Source of the DNA: Paraburkholderia monticola
GTDB taxonomy: Bacteria > Pseudomonadota > Gammaproteobacteria > Burkholderiales > Burkholderiaceae
Assembly (NCBI RefSeq): GCF_001580545.1
Contig: NZ_LRBG01000002.1
Location: 1-64,000, forward strand
DNA: 64,000 nucleotides
Direction of reading: 5' to 3'
In this document: in pieces, positions 9,932-18,553 of the stretch
How the letters are laid out: every line of letters starts with the position of its first letter
How positions within the stretch are numbered: position 1 is the first letter of the stretch
Notes under the pieces: model-generated
What the model saw: only the letters and a program-made list of their open reading frames with translations
Database searches by the model: none
What the model was told of the DNA's origin: nothing
Program-made: the position numbers and the translations under genes

Positions 9932-10552
9932 ATGAGCGATCCGACCCAACCCCCCGTACCTGATTTCGTGACTCGCGATCCCAACTCGCCCGAGTTCTGG
10001 AACGAACGCTTCGAGCGTCACTTCCTACCGTGGGATCAGGCCGGCGTGCCGTCTTCGTTTCGCGCGTTCGCCGAACGCCACCGCGATGCCGCCGTGCTGA
10101 TTCCTGGCTGCGGCAGCGCGTACGAAGCGGTCTGGCTCGCGCACCAGGGCAACCGCGTGCGCGCGATCGACTTCTCGCCGGCGGCCGTCTCGGCGGCGCG
10201 CGAGCAGCTCGGCGCGCAGCACGCGTCACTCGTCGAACAGGCGGATTTTTTCACCTACGCACCGCCGTTCGCACCGACGTGGATCTATGAGCGCGCGTTC
10301 TTCTGCGCGCTGCCGCCGGCGCGCCGCGCCGACTACGCGCAGCGCATGGCCGAACTCCTGCCGGCCGCGTTGCTCGCGGGCTTCTTTTTTATTGGCGCGA
10401 CGCCGAAGGGACCGCCGTTCGGCGTCGAGCGCGACGAACTCGACGCGCTGCTCACGCCGCACTTCGAACTGATCGAAGACGAAGCCGTGGACGACTCGAT
10501 CGCCGTGTTCGCCGGACGTGAGCGCTGGCTCACCTGGCGGCGTCGCGGGTAA
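9932..10552 (+). CDS. SAM-dependent methyltransferase of the thiopurine S-methyltransferase-like family
   Basis: A 206-residue protein beginning seven bases after ubiB. NSPEFWNERFERHFLPWDQAG is the TPMT-family entry motif, and LIPGCGSAYEAVWLAHQG (near residue 55) is the SAM-binding loop. AIDFSPAAVSAAREQL gives the acidic residue that binds ribose. ERAFFCALPPARRADYAQRM is also family-typical. Relatives methylate small thiol, tellurite or selenium compounds; the natural substrate here is unknown. Tight spacing suggests cotranscription with ubiB, perhaps by position only. Confidence 0.85.
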   Translation: MSDPTQPPVPDFVTRDPNSPEFWNERFERHFLPWDQAGVPSSFRAFAERHRDAAVLIPGCGSAYEAVWLAHQGNRVRAIDFSPAAVSAAREQLGAQHASLVEQADFFTYAPPFAPTWIYERAFFCALPPARRADYAQRMAELLPAALLAGFFFIGATPKGPPFGVERDELDALLTPHFELIEDEAVDDSIAVFAGRERWLTWRRRG

Positions 10553-10660
10553 CGGCGCGCGTCGCTCTTGAGAGGTCCGTGGCTCGCCCCCATTTGACGC
10601 GATGGCGGGCGCGTCACGCGTGCGCTTCCCGAAATCCGGGGAACGGACATCGTTTGCGGC

Positions 10661-10666
10661 TATAAT
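10661..10666 (+). promoter_or_regulatory. TATAAT box, possible -10 of the fmdB-like / DUF502 / aspS run
   Basis: A perfect TATAAT sits in the 171-bp gap before the FmdB-like gene, 58 bp upstream of its ATG. I see no good TTGACA box 17 bp upstream, so the promoter call is tentative. Confidence 0.35.
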
Positions 10667-10723
10667 TCAAGGCTTTGCAAGCGTTTACAAGATTTCAGTA
10701 GGGATTTGGAGTAGGAAAGGATC

Positions 10724-11050
10724 ATGCCGATCTACGCTTATCGTTGCGGGTCATGCGGCTTCGGGAAGGACGTGCTCCAGAAGATGAGCGACCCCCAGTT
10801 GACGCAGTGTCCCGAGTGCGGAAAAGACACATTTAGCAAGCAACTCACCGCCGCCGGCTTCCAGCTGAAAGGCTCCGGCTGGTACGTGACCGATTTCCGC
10901 GGCGGCAGCGGCGGCAACAGCGCGCCGGCCACCTCGGATGCGAAGTCCGAGCCGGCTGCGGCTGATGCCCCGGCCGCAACCGCTGCCGCGCCCGCGGCCT
11001 CTGCCGCTGCGCCCGCCGCCGCGAACCCGAGCGGTTCCGGCAGCGCTTAG
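10724..11050 (+). CDS. FmdB family zinc-ribbon protein
   Basis: A 108-residue protein. The first ~60 residues form the FmdB zinc ribbon: MPIYAYRCGSCG then CPECGK supply two CxxC pairs, followed by AAGFQLKGSGWYVTDF, very typical of the family. The last ~45 residues are an alanine/proline-rich low-complexity tail. FmdB proteins are putative regulators with no settled function. In betaproteobacteria this gene commonly sits ahead of a DUF502 gene and aspS, as here. The ribosome site is AGGAAAGGATC just before the ATG. Confidence 0.92.
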   Translation: MPIYAYRCGSCGFGKDVLQKMSDPQLTQCPECGKDTFSKQLTAAGFQLKGSGWYVTDFRGGSGGNSAPATSDAKSEPAAADAPAATAAAPAASAAAPAAANPSGSGSA

Positions 11051-11058
11051 TGGGACTG

Positions 11059-11075
11059 CCGCCCTGCAAGGGCGG
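11059..11075. other. Short GC-rich hairpin between fmdB-like and DUF502 genes
   Basis: CCGCCCT-GCA-AGGGCGG is a perfect seven-pair stem with a three-base loop. There is no T-tract after it, so it is not a normal terminator. It could stabilise or process the transcript; function is inferred only from the shape. Confidence 0.4.
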
Positions 11076-11125
11076 TATATCTACCGCGCATGGGCTTCGG
11101 CCCGCGCAGCTTTCTGGCGGTACAC

Positions 11126-11782
11126 ATGACGACGAAGAAAACCACGCTCAAATCAGTGTTTCTGACTGGCCTGCTGGTGCTGGTGCCTCTGGCCATCACA
11201 CTGTGGGTGCTCGGCCTCATCATCGGCACGATGGACCAGACGCTGCTGCTGCTGCCCACCTCGTGGCAGCCGGAACGCGCGATCGGCTATCGTCTGCCCG
11301 GCCTCGGGGCGGTGCTCACGCTCGCGTTCATCTTCGTCGTCGGGCTGTTGACGCAGAACTTCATTGGGCAGAAGCTCGTGAAGTGGTGGGAACTGCTGGT
11401 CGCGCACATCCCGGTGGTCGGTCCGCTCTACACCAGCGTCAAGCAGGTGTCCGACACCCTGCTGTCGAGCAGCGGCAATGCATTCCGCAAGGCGTTGCTG
11501 ATCGAATACCCCCGCCGCGGTTCCTATACGATCGCGTTTCTGACCGGCATTCCGGGCGGCGACGTGGTCAACCATCTGAAAGAAGACTACGTCAGCGTCT
11601 ACGTGCCGACCACGCCGAACCCGACGTCCGGCTTCTTCCTGATGGTGCCGAAAAGCGAAGTGATCGAGCTCGACATGACGGTCGACGCTGCGCTCAAGTA
11701 CATTGTCTCGATGGGCGTCGTGGCGCCGTCCGCGCCGCCGCCGGCGCCGGTGCGTCGCGCCACCGTCGAGCCTCCGCTGTAA
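11126..11782 (+). CDS. DUF502 family membrane protein
   Basis: A 218-residue protein; I start it at MTTKKTTLKSVFLTG (11126). Two membrane segments are clear: ~10-32 (FLTGLLVLVPLAITLWVLG) and ~62-82 (GLGAVLTLAFIFVVGLL). These are followed by the family-typical PVVGPLYTSVKQVSDTLL and a soluble region with VYVPTTPNPTSGFFLMV. Function is unknown. It is the middle member of the conserved fmdB-DUF502-aspS order and likely shares their transcript. Confidence 0.9.
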   Translation: MTTKKTTLKSVFLTGLLVLVPLAITLWVLGLIIGTMDQTLLLLPTSWQPERAIGYRLPGLGAVLTLAFIFVVGLLTQNFIGQKLVKWWELLVAHIPVVGPLYTSVKQVSDTLLSSSGNAFRKALLIEYPRRGSYTIAFLTGIPGGDVVNHLKEDYVSVYVPTTPNPTSGFFLMVPKSEVIELDMTVDAALKYIVSMGVVAPSAPPPAPVRRATVEPPL

Positions 11783-11857
11783 TGCCGGCGCGCAACGCTT
11801 CATGCAGGATCGTCTGCGGCGCGCCGTTCAACCAATGCAAAACGAAAGACAAACATC

Positions 11858-13657
11858 ATGTCGATGAGATCTGAATACTGCGGTCTGGTGACCGAAGAAC
11901 TGCTGGGCCAATCCGTCTCGCTGTGCGGCTGGGTAAGCCGCCGCCGCGACCATGGCGGCGTCATCTTCATCGACCTGCGCGATCGTGAAGGGCTCGTTCA
12001 GGTCGTCTGCGATCCGGATCGCGCGGACATGTTCAAGGTCGCCGAAGGCGTGCGCAACGAGTTCTGCGTGCAGGTCAAGGGCATCGTGCGCGGCCGTCCG
12101 GAAGGCACGACCAATGCCTCGCTGAAGAGCGGCAAGATCGAAGTGCTGTGCCACGAACTGATCGTGCTGAACGCGTCGGTCACGCCGCCGTTCCAGCTCG
12201 ACGACGACAACCTGTCGGAAACCACGCGTCTCACCCACCGCGTGCTCGACCTGCGCCGTCCGCAGATGCAGCACAACCTGCGTCTGCGCTACCGCGTCGC
12301 GATCGAAGTGCGCAAGTACCTCGACGAGCAGGGCTTCATCGACATCGAAACGCCGATGCTCACGAAGAGCACGCCGGAAGGCGCGCGCGACTACCTCGTA
12401 CCGTCGCGCACGAACCCGGGTCAATTCTTCGCGCTGCCGCAGTCGCCGCAGCTGTTCAAGCAGCTGCTGATGGTCGCGAACTTCGACCGTTACTACCAGA
12501 TCACCAAGTGCTTCCGCGACGAAGACCTGCGCGCCGACCGTCAGCCGGAATTCACGCAGATCGACTGCGAAACCTCGTTCCTGTCGGAACAGGAGATTCG
12601 CGATCTGTTCGAGGCGATGATCCGTCACGTGTTCAAGACCACGATCGGCGTTCAGCTCGCCGAGAAATTCCCGGTCATGGAGTACGCGGAAGCGATGCGC
12701 CGCTTCGGTTCGGACAAGCCGGACCTGCGCGTGAAGCTCGAATTCACCGAGTTGACCGACGCGATGCGCGACGTCGACTTCAAGGTGTTCAGCACGCCCG
12801 CCAACACGAAGGACGGCCGCGTCGCGGCGCTGCGCGTGCCGAAGGGCGGCGAGCTCTCGCGTGGCGACATCGACAGCTACACGGAATTCGTGCGTATCTA
12901 TGGCGCGAAGGGTCTCGCGTGGATCAAGGTCAACGAAGTCGCGAAGGGCCGTGACGGTCTGCAAAGCCCGATCGTCAAGAACCTGCACGACGAAGCGCTG
13001 AAGGCGATCATCGAGCGCACCGGCGCGCAAGACGGCGACATCATCTTCTTCGCGGCGGATCGCGCGAAGGTCGTGAACGACAGCCTGGGCGCGCTGCGTC
13101 TGAAGATCGGCCATTCGGAATTCGGCAAGGCCAACGGTCTGGTCGAGTCCGGCTGGAAGCCGCTGTGGGTCATCGACTTCCCGATGTTCGAATACGACGA
13201 GGAAGACAACCGTTACGTCGCCGCGCATCACCCGTTCACGAGCCCGAAGGACGAACACCTCGAGTACCTCGAAACCGATCCGGCGCGCTGCCTCGCGAAG
13301 GCCTACGACATGGTGCTGAACGGCTGGGAAATCGGCGGCGGCTCGGTGCGTATCTATCGTGAGGAAGTGCAGAGCAAGGTGTTCCGTGCACTGAAGATCA
13401 ACGCGGAAGAAGCGCAGGCCAAGTTCGGCTTCCTGCTCGACGCGCTGCAATACGGTGCGCCGCCGCACGGCGGTATCGCCTTCGGTCTGGACCGCATCGT
13501 CACGATGATGGCCGGTGCCGACTCGATCCGCGACGTGATCGCGTTCCCGAAGACGCAGCGCGCGCAGGATCTGCTCACGCAGGCGCCGAGCGAAGTCGAC
13601 GAGCGTCAGCTGCGCGAGCTGCACATCCGTCTGCGTCAGCCGGAACCGAAGGTCTAA
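11858..13657 (+). CDS. aspS: Aspartyl-tRNA synthetase
   Basis: A 599-residue class II bacterial AspRS. The N-terminal OB-fold anticodon domain ([23 protein letters not shown]) is followed by the class II core, with [20 protein letters not shown] and [22 protein letters not shown] (motif 2). A GAD insertion domain lies at about 290-420. Motif 3 is [16 protein letters not shown] near residue 540. It charges tRNA-Asp. Whether it also charges tRNA-Asn cannot be judged here without knowing if asnS or gatCAB occur elsewhere. Confidence 0.98.
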   Translation: MSMRSEYCGLVTEELLGQSVSLCGWVSRRRDHGGVIFIDLRDREGLVQVVCDPDRADMFKVAEGVRNEFCVQVKGIVRGRPEGTTNASLKSGKIEVLCHELIVLNASVTPPFQLDDDNLSETTRLTHRVLDLRRPQMQHNLRLRYRVAIEVRKYLDEQGFIDIETPMLTKSTPEGARDYLVPSRTNPGQFFALPQSPQLFKQLLMVANFDRYYQITKCFRDEDLRADRQPEFTQIDCETSFLSEQEIRDLFEAMIRHVFKTTIGVQLAEKFPVMEYAEAMRRFGSDKPDLRVKLEFTELTDAMRDVDFKVFSTPANTKDGRVAALRVPKGGELSRGDIDSYTEFVRIYGAKGLAWIKVNEVAKGRDGLQSPIVKNLHDEALKAIIERTGAQDGDIIFFAADRAKVVNDSLGALRLKIGHSEFGKANGLVESGWKPLWVIDFPMFEYDEEDNRYVAAHHPFTSPKDEHLEYLETDPARCLAKAYDMVLNGWEIGGGSVRIYREEVQSKVFRALKINAEEAQAKFGFLLDALQYGAPPHGGIAFGLDRIVTMMAGADSIRDVIAFPKTQRAQDLLTQAPSEVDERQLRELHIRLRQPEPKV

Positions 13658-13745
13658 AACCGCGGCCGCCACGCGCGGCCGGCAAGCGGTCTTGCGATGC
13701 CGGCCACCGAGCCGGCAGCCGCAAAAAAGCCACACAAGCGAAACG

Positions 13746-13785
13746 AAAAGGCGCTGAGGTGATCTCCACCTCAGCGCCTTTTTGA
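13746..13785 (+). terminator. Strong Rho-independent terminator after aspS
   Basis: A perfect stem of about 16 pairs (AAAAGGCGCTGAGGTG at 13746-13761 against 13767-13782) with a five-base loop ends in a T run. The A-run on the left arm would also let it work on the opposite strand. It separates aspS from nudB. Confidence 0.92.
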
Positions 13786-13877
13786 CTTTTTGCGTTACAG
13801 TGAAGTCACCGCTTTCCAGACCCTTTCGACCGTCATCCGACATGTACCGCGCGTATCGTCGCGCCCAGTTTTGAGCC

Positions 13878-14405
13878 ATGCCGAAACCGCCGAAAATTCC
13901 GCAGTCCGTCCTCGTCATCATCCATACGCCCGCGCTCGACGTGCTGCTGCTCGAGCGCGCCGATCATGCGGCGTTCTGGCAGTCGGTGACGGGCTCGAAA
14001 GACCGGCTCGACGAGCCGCTCGCCGACACGGCGGTGCGCGAGGTCGGCGAGGAAACCGGCATCGCGATCGGCGGTCCGCTGGTGCCGCATAGCGCGTTGT
14101 TCGACTGGCAGTACTCAATCGACTACGAGATTTATCCGGAATTTCGATACCGCTACGAAGCGGGCGTGCTCCAGAACACCGAGCATTGGTTCAGCCTGGA
14201 GGTGCCCGAGCGCATCGAGGTGACGCTCGCGCCGCGCGAACACACCGCCTTTATGTGGCTGCCGCATGAAGAGGCGGCATCGCGCTGCTTTTCGTCGTCG
14301 AATGCCGACGCGATCCTGCAGTTGCCGCGCCGGCTCGCCGCGCGGCCCGTGGTTCCGCACACCGATCCGCGAACCGGCCCGCAGGCCGGGGAGTGTGGCC
14401 AGTGA
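13878..14405 (+). CDS. nudB: Dihydroneopterin triphosphate diphosphatase (Nudix)
   Basis: A 175-residue Nudix protein. The Nudix box begins GSKDRLDEPLADTAVREVGE and continues ETGI near residue 42. It has one more residue than the textbook G-x5-E spacing, which I believe is usual for this betaproteobacterial clade. FEYxPE-like features (EIYPEFRYRYEAG) and HTAFMWLPHEEA match NudB/FolQ. The enzyme removes pyrophosphate from dihydroneopterin triphosphate in folate synthesis. Its TGA overlaps the GTG start of clsB, so the two are translationally coupled. Confidence 0.85.
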   Translation: MPKPPKIPQSVLVIIHTPALDVLLLERADHAAFWQSVTGSKDRLDEPLADTAVREVGEETGIAIGGPLVPHSALFDWQYSIDYEIYPEFRYRYEAGVLQNTEHWFSLEVPERIEVTLAPREHTAFMWLPHEEAASRCFSSSNADAILQLPRRLAARPVVPHTDPRTGPQAGECGQ

Positions 14406-15661
14406 GCGCAGGCGGCTCGGGCCGTTTCGCGCGTCTGCGGCAAACGTTGCTCGGCCGCCGCTACTGGCAGCGCTACCGCTTCACCGGTAACAACCAGGTC
14501 GAGCTGCTGCGCTCCGGCGACGCTTTCTTCGACGCGCTGATCGGTCGTATCGACGCGGCCGAGCACAGCGTCGCGCTCGAAACCTACATCTTCTGCGATG
14601 ACGAAGCCGGCCAGGAGGTCAGCGACGCCTTGCTGCGCGCGGCCGCGCGCGGCGTCAGGGTGCGCGTGATCACCGACGGCATCGGCACCGCGCGCCTGAA
14701 GATGTTCGAGCAATGGCCGGCTGGCGGCATCGAACATCGCATCTACAATCCGCACCTGTTCGGCCGCTTCGGCTTCTCGCGCACGCACCGCAAGCTCGCG
14801 GTGATTGACGATCAGATCGCGTATTGCGGCGGCATCAATATCGTCGACGATTACGAGAACAACGGCGAGAGGCTGCCGTACCGCCGCTGGGACTTCGCGG
14901 TCGAGCTGCGCGGGCCTGTGGTCGCCGACGTGCGCGACGCGATCGACGTGCAGTGGCGACGGATTCGCGTCGGCCATCGGCCGCTCGACTCGATGAAGCC
15001 CGACCTCGCGCCGCAGGATGCGAGCTCGCTCGGCAGTCTGCGACGGCGTCGCCGGCGCCGCAACGAGCAGCTATGGGCGGGCGGCGAGCCGTGCGTCGCG
15101 TTCGTCGCGCGCGATAACCTGATCAACCGCCGCGCGATCGAGAAGGCCTATCTGGCCGCGATCGGCCAGGCGCGCCACGAAATCCTGCTCGCCAATCCGT
15201 ACTTCATGCCGGGGCGCAAGCTGCGTCGCGCGCTCGTGTTCGCGGCGCGGCGCGGCGTGGTCGTGAAGCTGATCATCGGCCGCAAGGAGTTCAAGGCGCT
15301 CGATTACGCGGTGCCGTTCCTCTACAACGCGCTGCTGCGCGCGGGCGTGCAGATCGCCGAATACGAGAAGACCTTGCTGCACGGCAAGGTCGCGGTAGTC
15401 GATTCGAACTGGGGCACGGTCGGTTCGTCGAATCTCGATGCGCTCAGCCTGATGCTGAACAACGAAGCAAACGTGGTGCTCGTCAACGATGCGGTGATCG
15501 CCAGACTGCGCGACGCGATTCTCGACGCGTTCGCGGACGCGCGCCCGATCGATGAAGCGCACTACGAATCGCGGCCGGCGCGCCTGCGCGCGCTGAGTTG
15601 GATTGCGTACACGAGCTACCGCCTGGCAATGAAGCTGCTGACCGTGGGCGGCTACGACTGA
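14402..15661 (+). CDS. clsB: Cardiolipin synthase B (phospholipase D family)
   Basis: About 419 residues. I start it at GTG 14402, which overlaps the nudB stop as GTGA; an earlier in-frame GTG at 14393 is also possible. Two HKD motifs are visible, HRKLAVIDDQIAYCGG and HGKVAVVDSNWGTVGSSN, each with the downstream acidic/Gly pattern of PLD enzymes. VALETYIFCDD near the N-terminus and ILLANPYFMPG are family-typical. There is no N-terminal membrane pair, which distinguishes ClsB from ClsA. It makes cardiolipin from phosphatidyl donors at the inner membrane. Confidence 0.92.
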   Translation: MSAGGSGRFARLRQTLLGRRYWQRYRFTGNNQVELLRSGDAFFDALIGRIDAAEHSVALETYIFCDDEAGQEVSDALLRAAARGVRVRVITDGIGTARLKMFEQWPAGGIEHRIYNPHLFGRFGFSRTHRKLAVIDDQIAYCGGINIVDDYENNGERLPYRRWDFAVELRGPVVADVRDAIDVQWRRIRVGHRPLDSMKPDLAPQDASSLGSLRRRRRRRNEQLWAGGEPCVAFVARDNLINRRAIEKAYLAAIGQARHEILLANPYFMPGRKLRRALVFAARRGVVVKLIIGRKEFKALDYAVPFLYNALLRAGVQIAEYEKTLLHGKVAVVDSNWGTVGSSNLDALSLMLNNEANVVLVNDAVIARLRDAILDAFADARPIDEAHYESRPARLRALSWIAYTSYRLAMKLLTVGGYD

Positions 15662-15836
15662 CAGCACTGACACGCGGGCCCGTGCTTGCTGCATGATGTC
15701 GGCCATCGCCCGGCGCCAGCGGACGCGGGCAAAGAAAGAGAACACACGCGCGCTGATCGGCAACCATCGATTCAAGGCAAACGCCTCTAAAAATATGATT
15801 GATCTGATGGTCGAAAGCCGCAAAATTAGGAACCGG

Positions 15837-15854
15837 TTAGAAACCGCTTTCTAA
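15837..15854. promoter_or_regulatory. 18-bp palindrome TTAGAAACCGCTTTCTAA, probable operator of the TetR regulator
   Basis: Seven-base arms around CCGC form a perfect dyad about 90 bp before the TetR start codon, in an AT-rich promoter-like stretch. The core GAAACCGCTTTC resembles the GAAAC/GTTTC half-sites described for PsrA-type fatty-acid regulators of pseudomonads. Binding by the adjacent TetR protein is inference from position. Confidence 0.55.
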
Positions 15855-15943
15855 TAAAGTCCTTGTTTCGCGGACGGCAGCACTCAATAATAGTACGGCC
15901 GTTCGATTTTCAATTCGGTCACATTAGAACGGTAAAAACAGCT

Positions 15944-16543
15944 ATGCGAAAAGGCGAACAAACCCGAGCCGCAATTCTCGACGCAGCACTCGATCTCGCC
16001 AGCCGGGACGGGCTGGAAGGTCTGACTATTGGCCTCCTGGCCGAGCGCATGCAGATGAGCAAAAGCGGTGTGTTTGCGCATTTCGGGTCGCGCGAGGATC
16101 TACAGGTCGAGGTCGTGCGCGAATATCACCGCCGTTTCGAAGACGAGGTGTTTTTCCCGAGCCTGCGCGAGCCACGCGGTCTGCCGCGTTTGCGCGCGAT
16201 GATCTCCCGCTGGATCGAGAAACGCATTCAGGAAGTGACGACCGGATGCATTTACATCAGCGGCGCGGTCGAATACGACGATCGCGCGGACAGCCAGGTG
16301 CGCGAGCAACTGGTGTCGAGCGTGACGATGTGGCGTGCGGCGCTCACGCGCGCGATTTCGCAGGCGATGGAAGAAGGGCATTTGCGCGCCGACACCGATC
16401 CGCAGCTGATGCTGTTCGAACTGTATAGCGTCACGCTCGGCCTGCATCACGACGCGCGCTTCCTGCATCTGCCGGATGCGGTGCGTCTCACGTGGGCCGC
16501 ACTGGAAAAACTGATCAATTCGTATCAAAGCGAAAGCCGTTAG
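15944..16543 (+). CDS. TetR/AcrR family regulator, probably of fatty-acid degradation
   Basis: A 199-residue protein. The start is MRKGEQTRAAILDAALDLAS at 15944; upstream in-frame residues are not family-like. The helix-turn-helix is at about 28-50 (GLTIGLLAERMQMSKSGVFAHF), followed by SREDLQVEVVREYHRRFEDEVF. The C-terminal ligand domain shows CIYISGAVEYDDR and LYSVTLGLHHDARFL. It precedes acyl-CoA dehydrogenase, 3-hydroxyacyl-CoA dehydrogenase and thiolase genes on the same strand. I infer it represses them and itself in response to an acyl-CoA or fatty acid. Confidence 0.85.
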   Translation: MRKGEQTRAAILDAALDLASRDGLEGLTIGLLAERMQMSKSGVFAHFGSREDLQVEVVREYHRRFEDEVFFPSLREPRGLPRLRAMISRWIEKRIQEVTTGCIYISGAVEYDDRADSQVREQLVSSVTMWRAALTRAISQAMEEGHLRADTDPQLMLFELYSVTLGLHHDARFLHLPDAVRLTWAALEKLINSYQSESR

Positions 16544-16583
16544 CGGCGTCGCCGGAACTTGCCGGCAAACGCGCAGCGCAGAA

Positions 16584-16621
16584 GGTCCGTCCACGGACCC
16601 GGCCAACGGCCTGGCTTTTTG
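16584..16621 (+). other. Hairpin between tetR and acyl-CoA dehydrogenase, possible attenuator or terminator
   Basis: GGTCCGT-CC-ACGGACC (16584-16599) is a perfect seven-pair stem, followed by the small GGCC-AAC-GGCC stem and a five-T run at 16616-16621. It may terminate the regulator transcript or attenuate entry into the beta-oxidation genes. Confidence 0.45.
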
Positions 16622-16642
16622 TCAAACTAGGGAGAGAGAGTC

Positions 16643-18430
16643 ATGGGACAGTACGCCGCGCCGCTGCGCGACATGCAATTCGTGTTGCACGAACTGCTCA
16701 ACGTCGAGACTGAGCTTCGGCAGATGCCGAAGCACGCCGATCTCGACGCCGAGACGATCAACGCGGTCCTCGAAGAAGCCGGCAAGTTCTGCTCCGAAGT
16801 GCTGTTCCCGCTCAACCACAGCGGCGATCAGGAAGGCTGCACGTATGCCGGCGACGGCGTCGTGACCACGCCGAAGGGCTTCAAGGAAGCCTACCAACAA
16901 TATGTCGAAGCCGGCTGGCCGGCGCTGGGCTGTGACCCGGAATATGGCGGCCAGGGGCTGCCCGCGTTCGTCAACAACGCGCTCTATGAAATGCTGAACT
17001 CGGCGAATCAGGCGTGGACGATGTATCCGGGGCTGTCGCACGGCGCGTACGAATGCCTGCACGCGCACGGCACGCCGGAGCTGCAGCAGCGCTATCTGCC
17101 GAAGCTCGTCGCGGGCGTCTGGACCGGCACGATGTGTCTGACCGAGCCGCATTGCGGCACCGACCTCGGCATCCTGCGCACGAAGGCCGAGCCGAACGGC
17201 GACGGCTCGTACTCGATCAGCGGCACGAAGATTTTCATTTCGAGCGGCGAGCACGATCTGGCGGAGAACATCGTTCACCTCGTGCTCGCGCGTCTGCCGG
17301 ATGCGCCGAAGGGCACCAAGGGCATCTCGCTGTTCATCGTGCCGAAGTTCGTGCCGAACGAAGCGGGCGAGCCCGGCGAGCGCAACGGCGTCAAGTGCGG
17401 CTCGATCGAGCACAAGATGGGCATCCACGGCAACGCGACCTGCGTGATCAACCTCGACAACGCCAGGGGCTGGATGGTCGGCGAGCCGAACAAGGGCCTC
17501 AACGCGATGTTCGTGATGATGAACGCCGCGCGTCTCGGCGTCGGCATGCAGAGCCTCGGCCTCACCGAAGTCGCGTATCAGAACTCGCTCACGTATGCGA
17601 AAGAGCGTCTGCAGATGCGCTCGCTGACCGGCCCGAAAGCGCCGGAGAAGGCAGCGGACCCGATCATCGTGCATCCGGACGTGCGTCGCATGCTGCTCAC
17701 GCAGAAGGCCTACGCCGAAGCCGCCCGCGCGTTCTCGTACTGGTCGGCGCTGCAGATCGACAAGGAGCTGTCGCACGCGGACGAAGCCGAGCGCAAGGAA
17801 GCCGCCGACCTCGTCGCGCTGCTCACACCGATCCTGAAGGCGTTCCTGTCGGACAACGCGTTCGAAGGCACCAATCACGCGATGCAGATCTACGGCGGCC
17901 ACGGCTTCATCGCCGAATGGGGCATGGAGCAGTACGTGCGCGACGCGCGCATCAACATGATCTATGAAGGCACCAATGGCATCCAGTCGCTCGACCTGCT
18001 CGGCCGCAAGGTGCTCGGCGACATGGGCGCGAAGATGAAGAAGTTCGGCAAGCTGGTCGCCGGGTTCGTCGAGGCCGAAGGCATCAAGCCGGAAATGCAG
18101 GAGTTCGTGAACCCGCTCGCCGACATCGGCGAAAAGGTGCAGAAGCTGACGATGGAAATCGGCATGAAGGCCATGCAGAACCCGGACGAAGTCGGCGCCG
18201 CGGCGGTGCCGTATCTGCGCACGGTCGGCCATCTGGTGTTCTCGTACTTCTGGGCGCGCATGGCGCGAATCGCGCTGGACAAAGAGGCATCGGGCGATCC
18301 GTTCTACAAGGCGAAGCTCGCGACCGCCCGTTTCTACTTCGCGAAGCTGCTGCCCGAAACGGCGATGACGATCCGCCAGGCACGCGCCGGTTCGAAGCCG
18401 ATGATGGACGTCGAAGAAGCGTTGTTCTGA
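16643..18430 (+). CDS. Acyl-CoA dehydrogenase (long FadE/DmdC-like type)
   Basis: A 595-residue acyl-CoA dehydrogenase with a GGAGAGAG ribosome site. Order: N-terminal helical extension and ACAD N domain (~35-160), middle domain with LTEPHCGTDLGILRTKAEP, FAD domain with EGTNHAMQIYGGHGFIAEWG and the catalytic-glutamate region MIYEGTNGIQSLDLLGRKV near 442. An extra C-terminal Acyl-CoA_dh_C domain follows, from about 475. This size class acts on medium/long acyl-CoA or on 3-methylmercaptopropionyl-CoA. The beta-oxidation neighbours favour fatty acids. Electrons go to ETF. Confidence 0.92.
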   Translation: MGQYAAPLRDMQFVLHELLNVETELRQMPKHADLDAETINAVLEEAGKFCSEVLFPLNHSGDQEGCTYAGDGVVTTPKGFKEAYQQYVEAGWPALGCDPEYGGQGLPAFVNNALYEMLNSANQAWTMYPGLSHGAYECLHAHGTPELQQRYLPKLVAGVWTGTMCLTEPHCGTDLGILRTKAEPNGDGSYSISGTKIFISSGEHDLAENIVHLVLARLPDAPKGTKGISLFIVPKFVPNEAGEPGERNGVKCGSIEHKMGIHGNATCVINLDNARGWMVGEPNKGLNAMFVMMNAARLGVGMQSLGLTEVAYQNSLTYAKERLQMRSLTGPKAPEKAADPIIVHPDVRRMLLTQKAYAEAARAFSYWSALQIDKELSHADEAERKEAADLVALLTPILKAFLSDNAFEGTNHAMQIYGGHGFIAEWGMEQYVRDARINMIYEGTNGIQSLDLLGRKVLGDMGAKMKKFGKLVAGFVEAEGIKPEMQEFVNPLADIGEKVQKLTMEIGMKAMQNPDEVGAAAVPYLRTVGHLVFSYFWARMARIALDKEASGDPFYKAKLATARFYFAKLLPETAMTIRQARAGSKPMMDVEEALF

Positions 18431-18553
18431 CGCTCACCCAGCGAGCGAGGCACCCGCGCGTACCGAAACCGCGCTGCCTCGCTCAACGCCACACCCATCG
18501 CGCGAAGCATGCCTGACGCTTCGCGCCACCGCACAACTCTCCGGAGAGACGAC

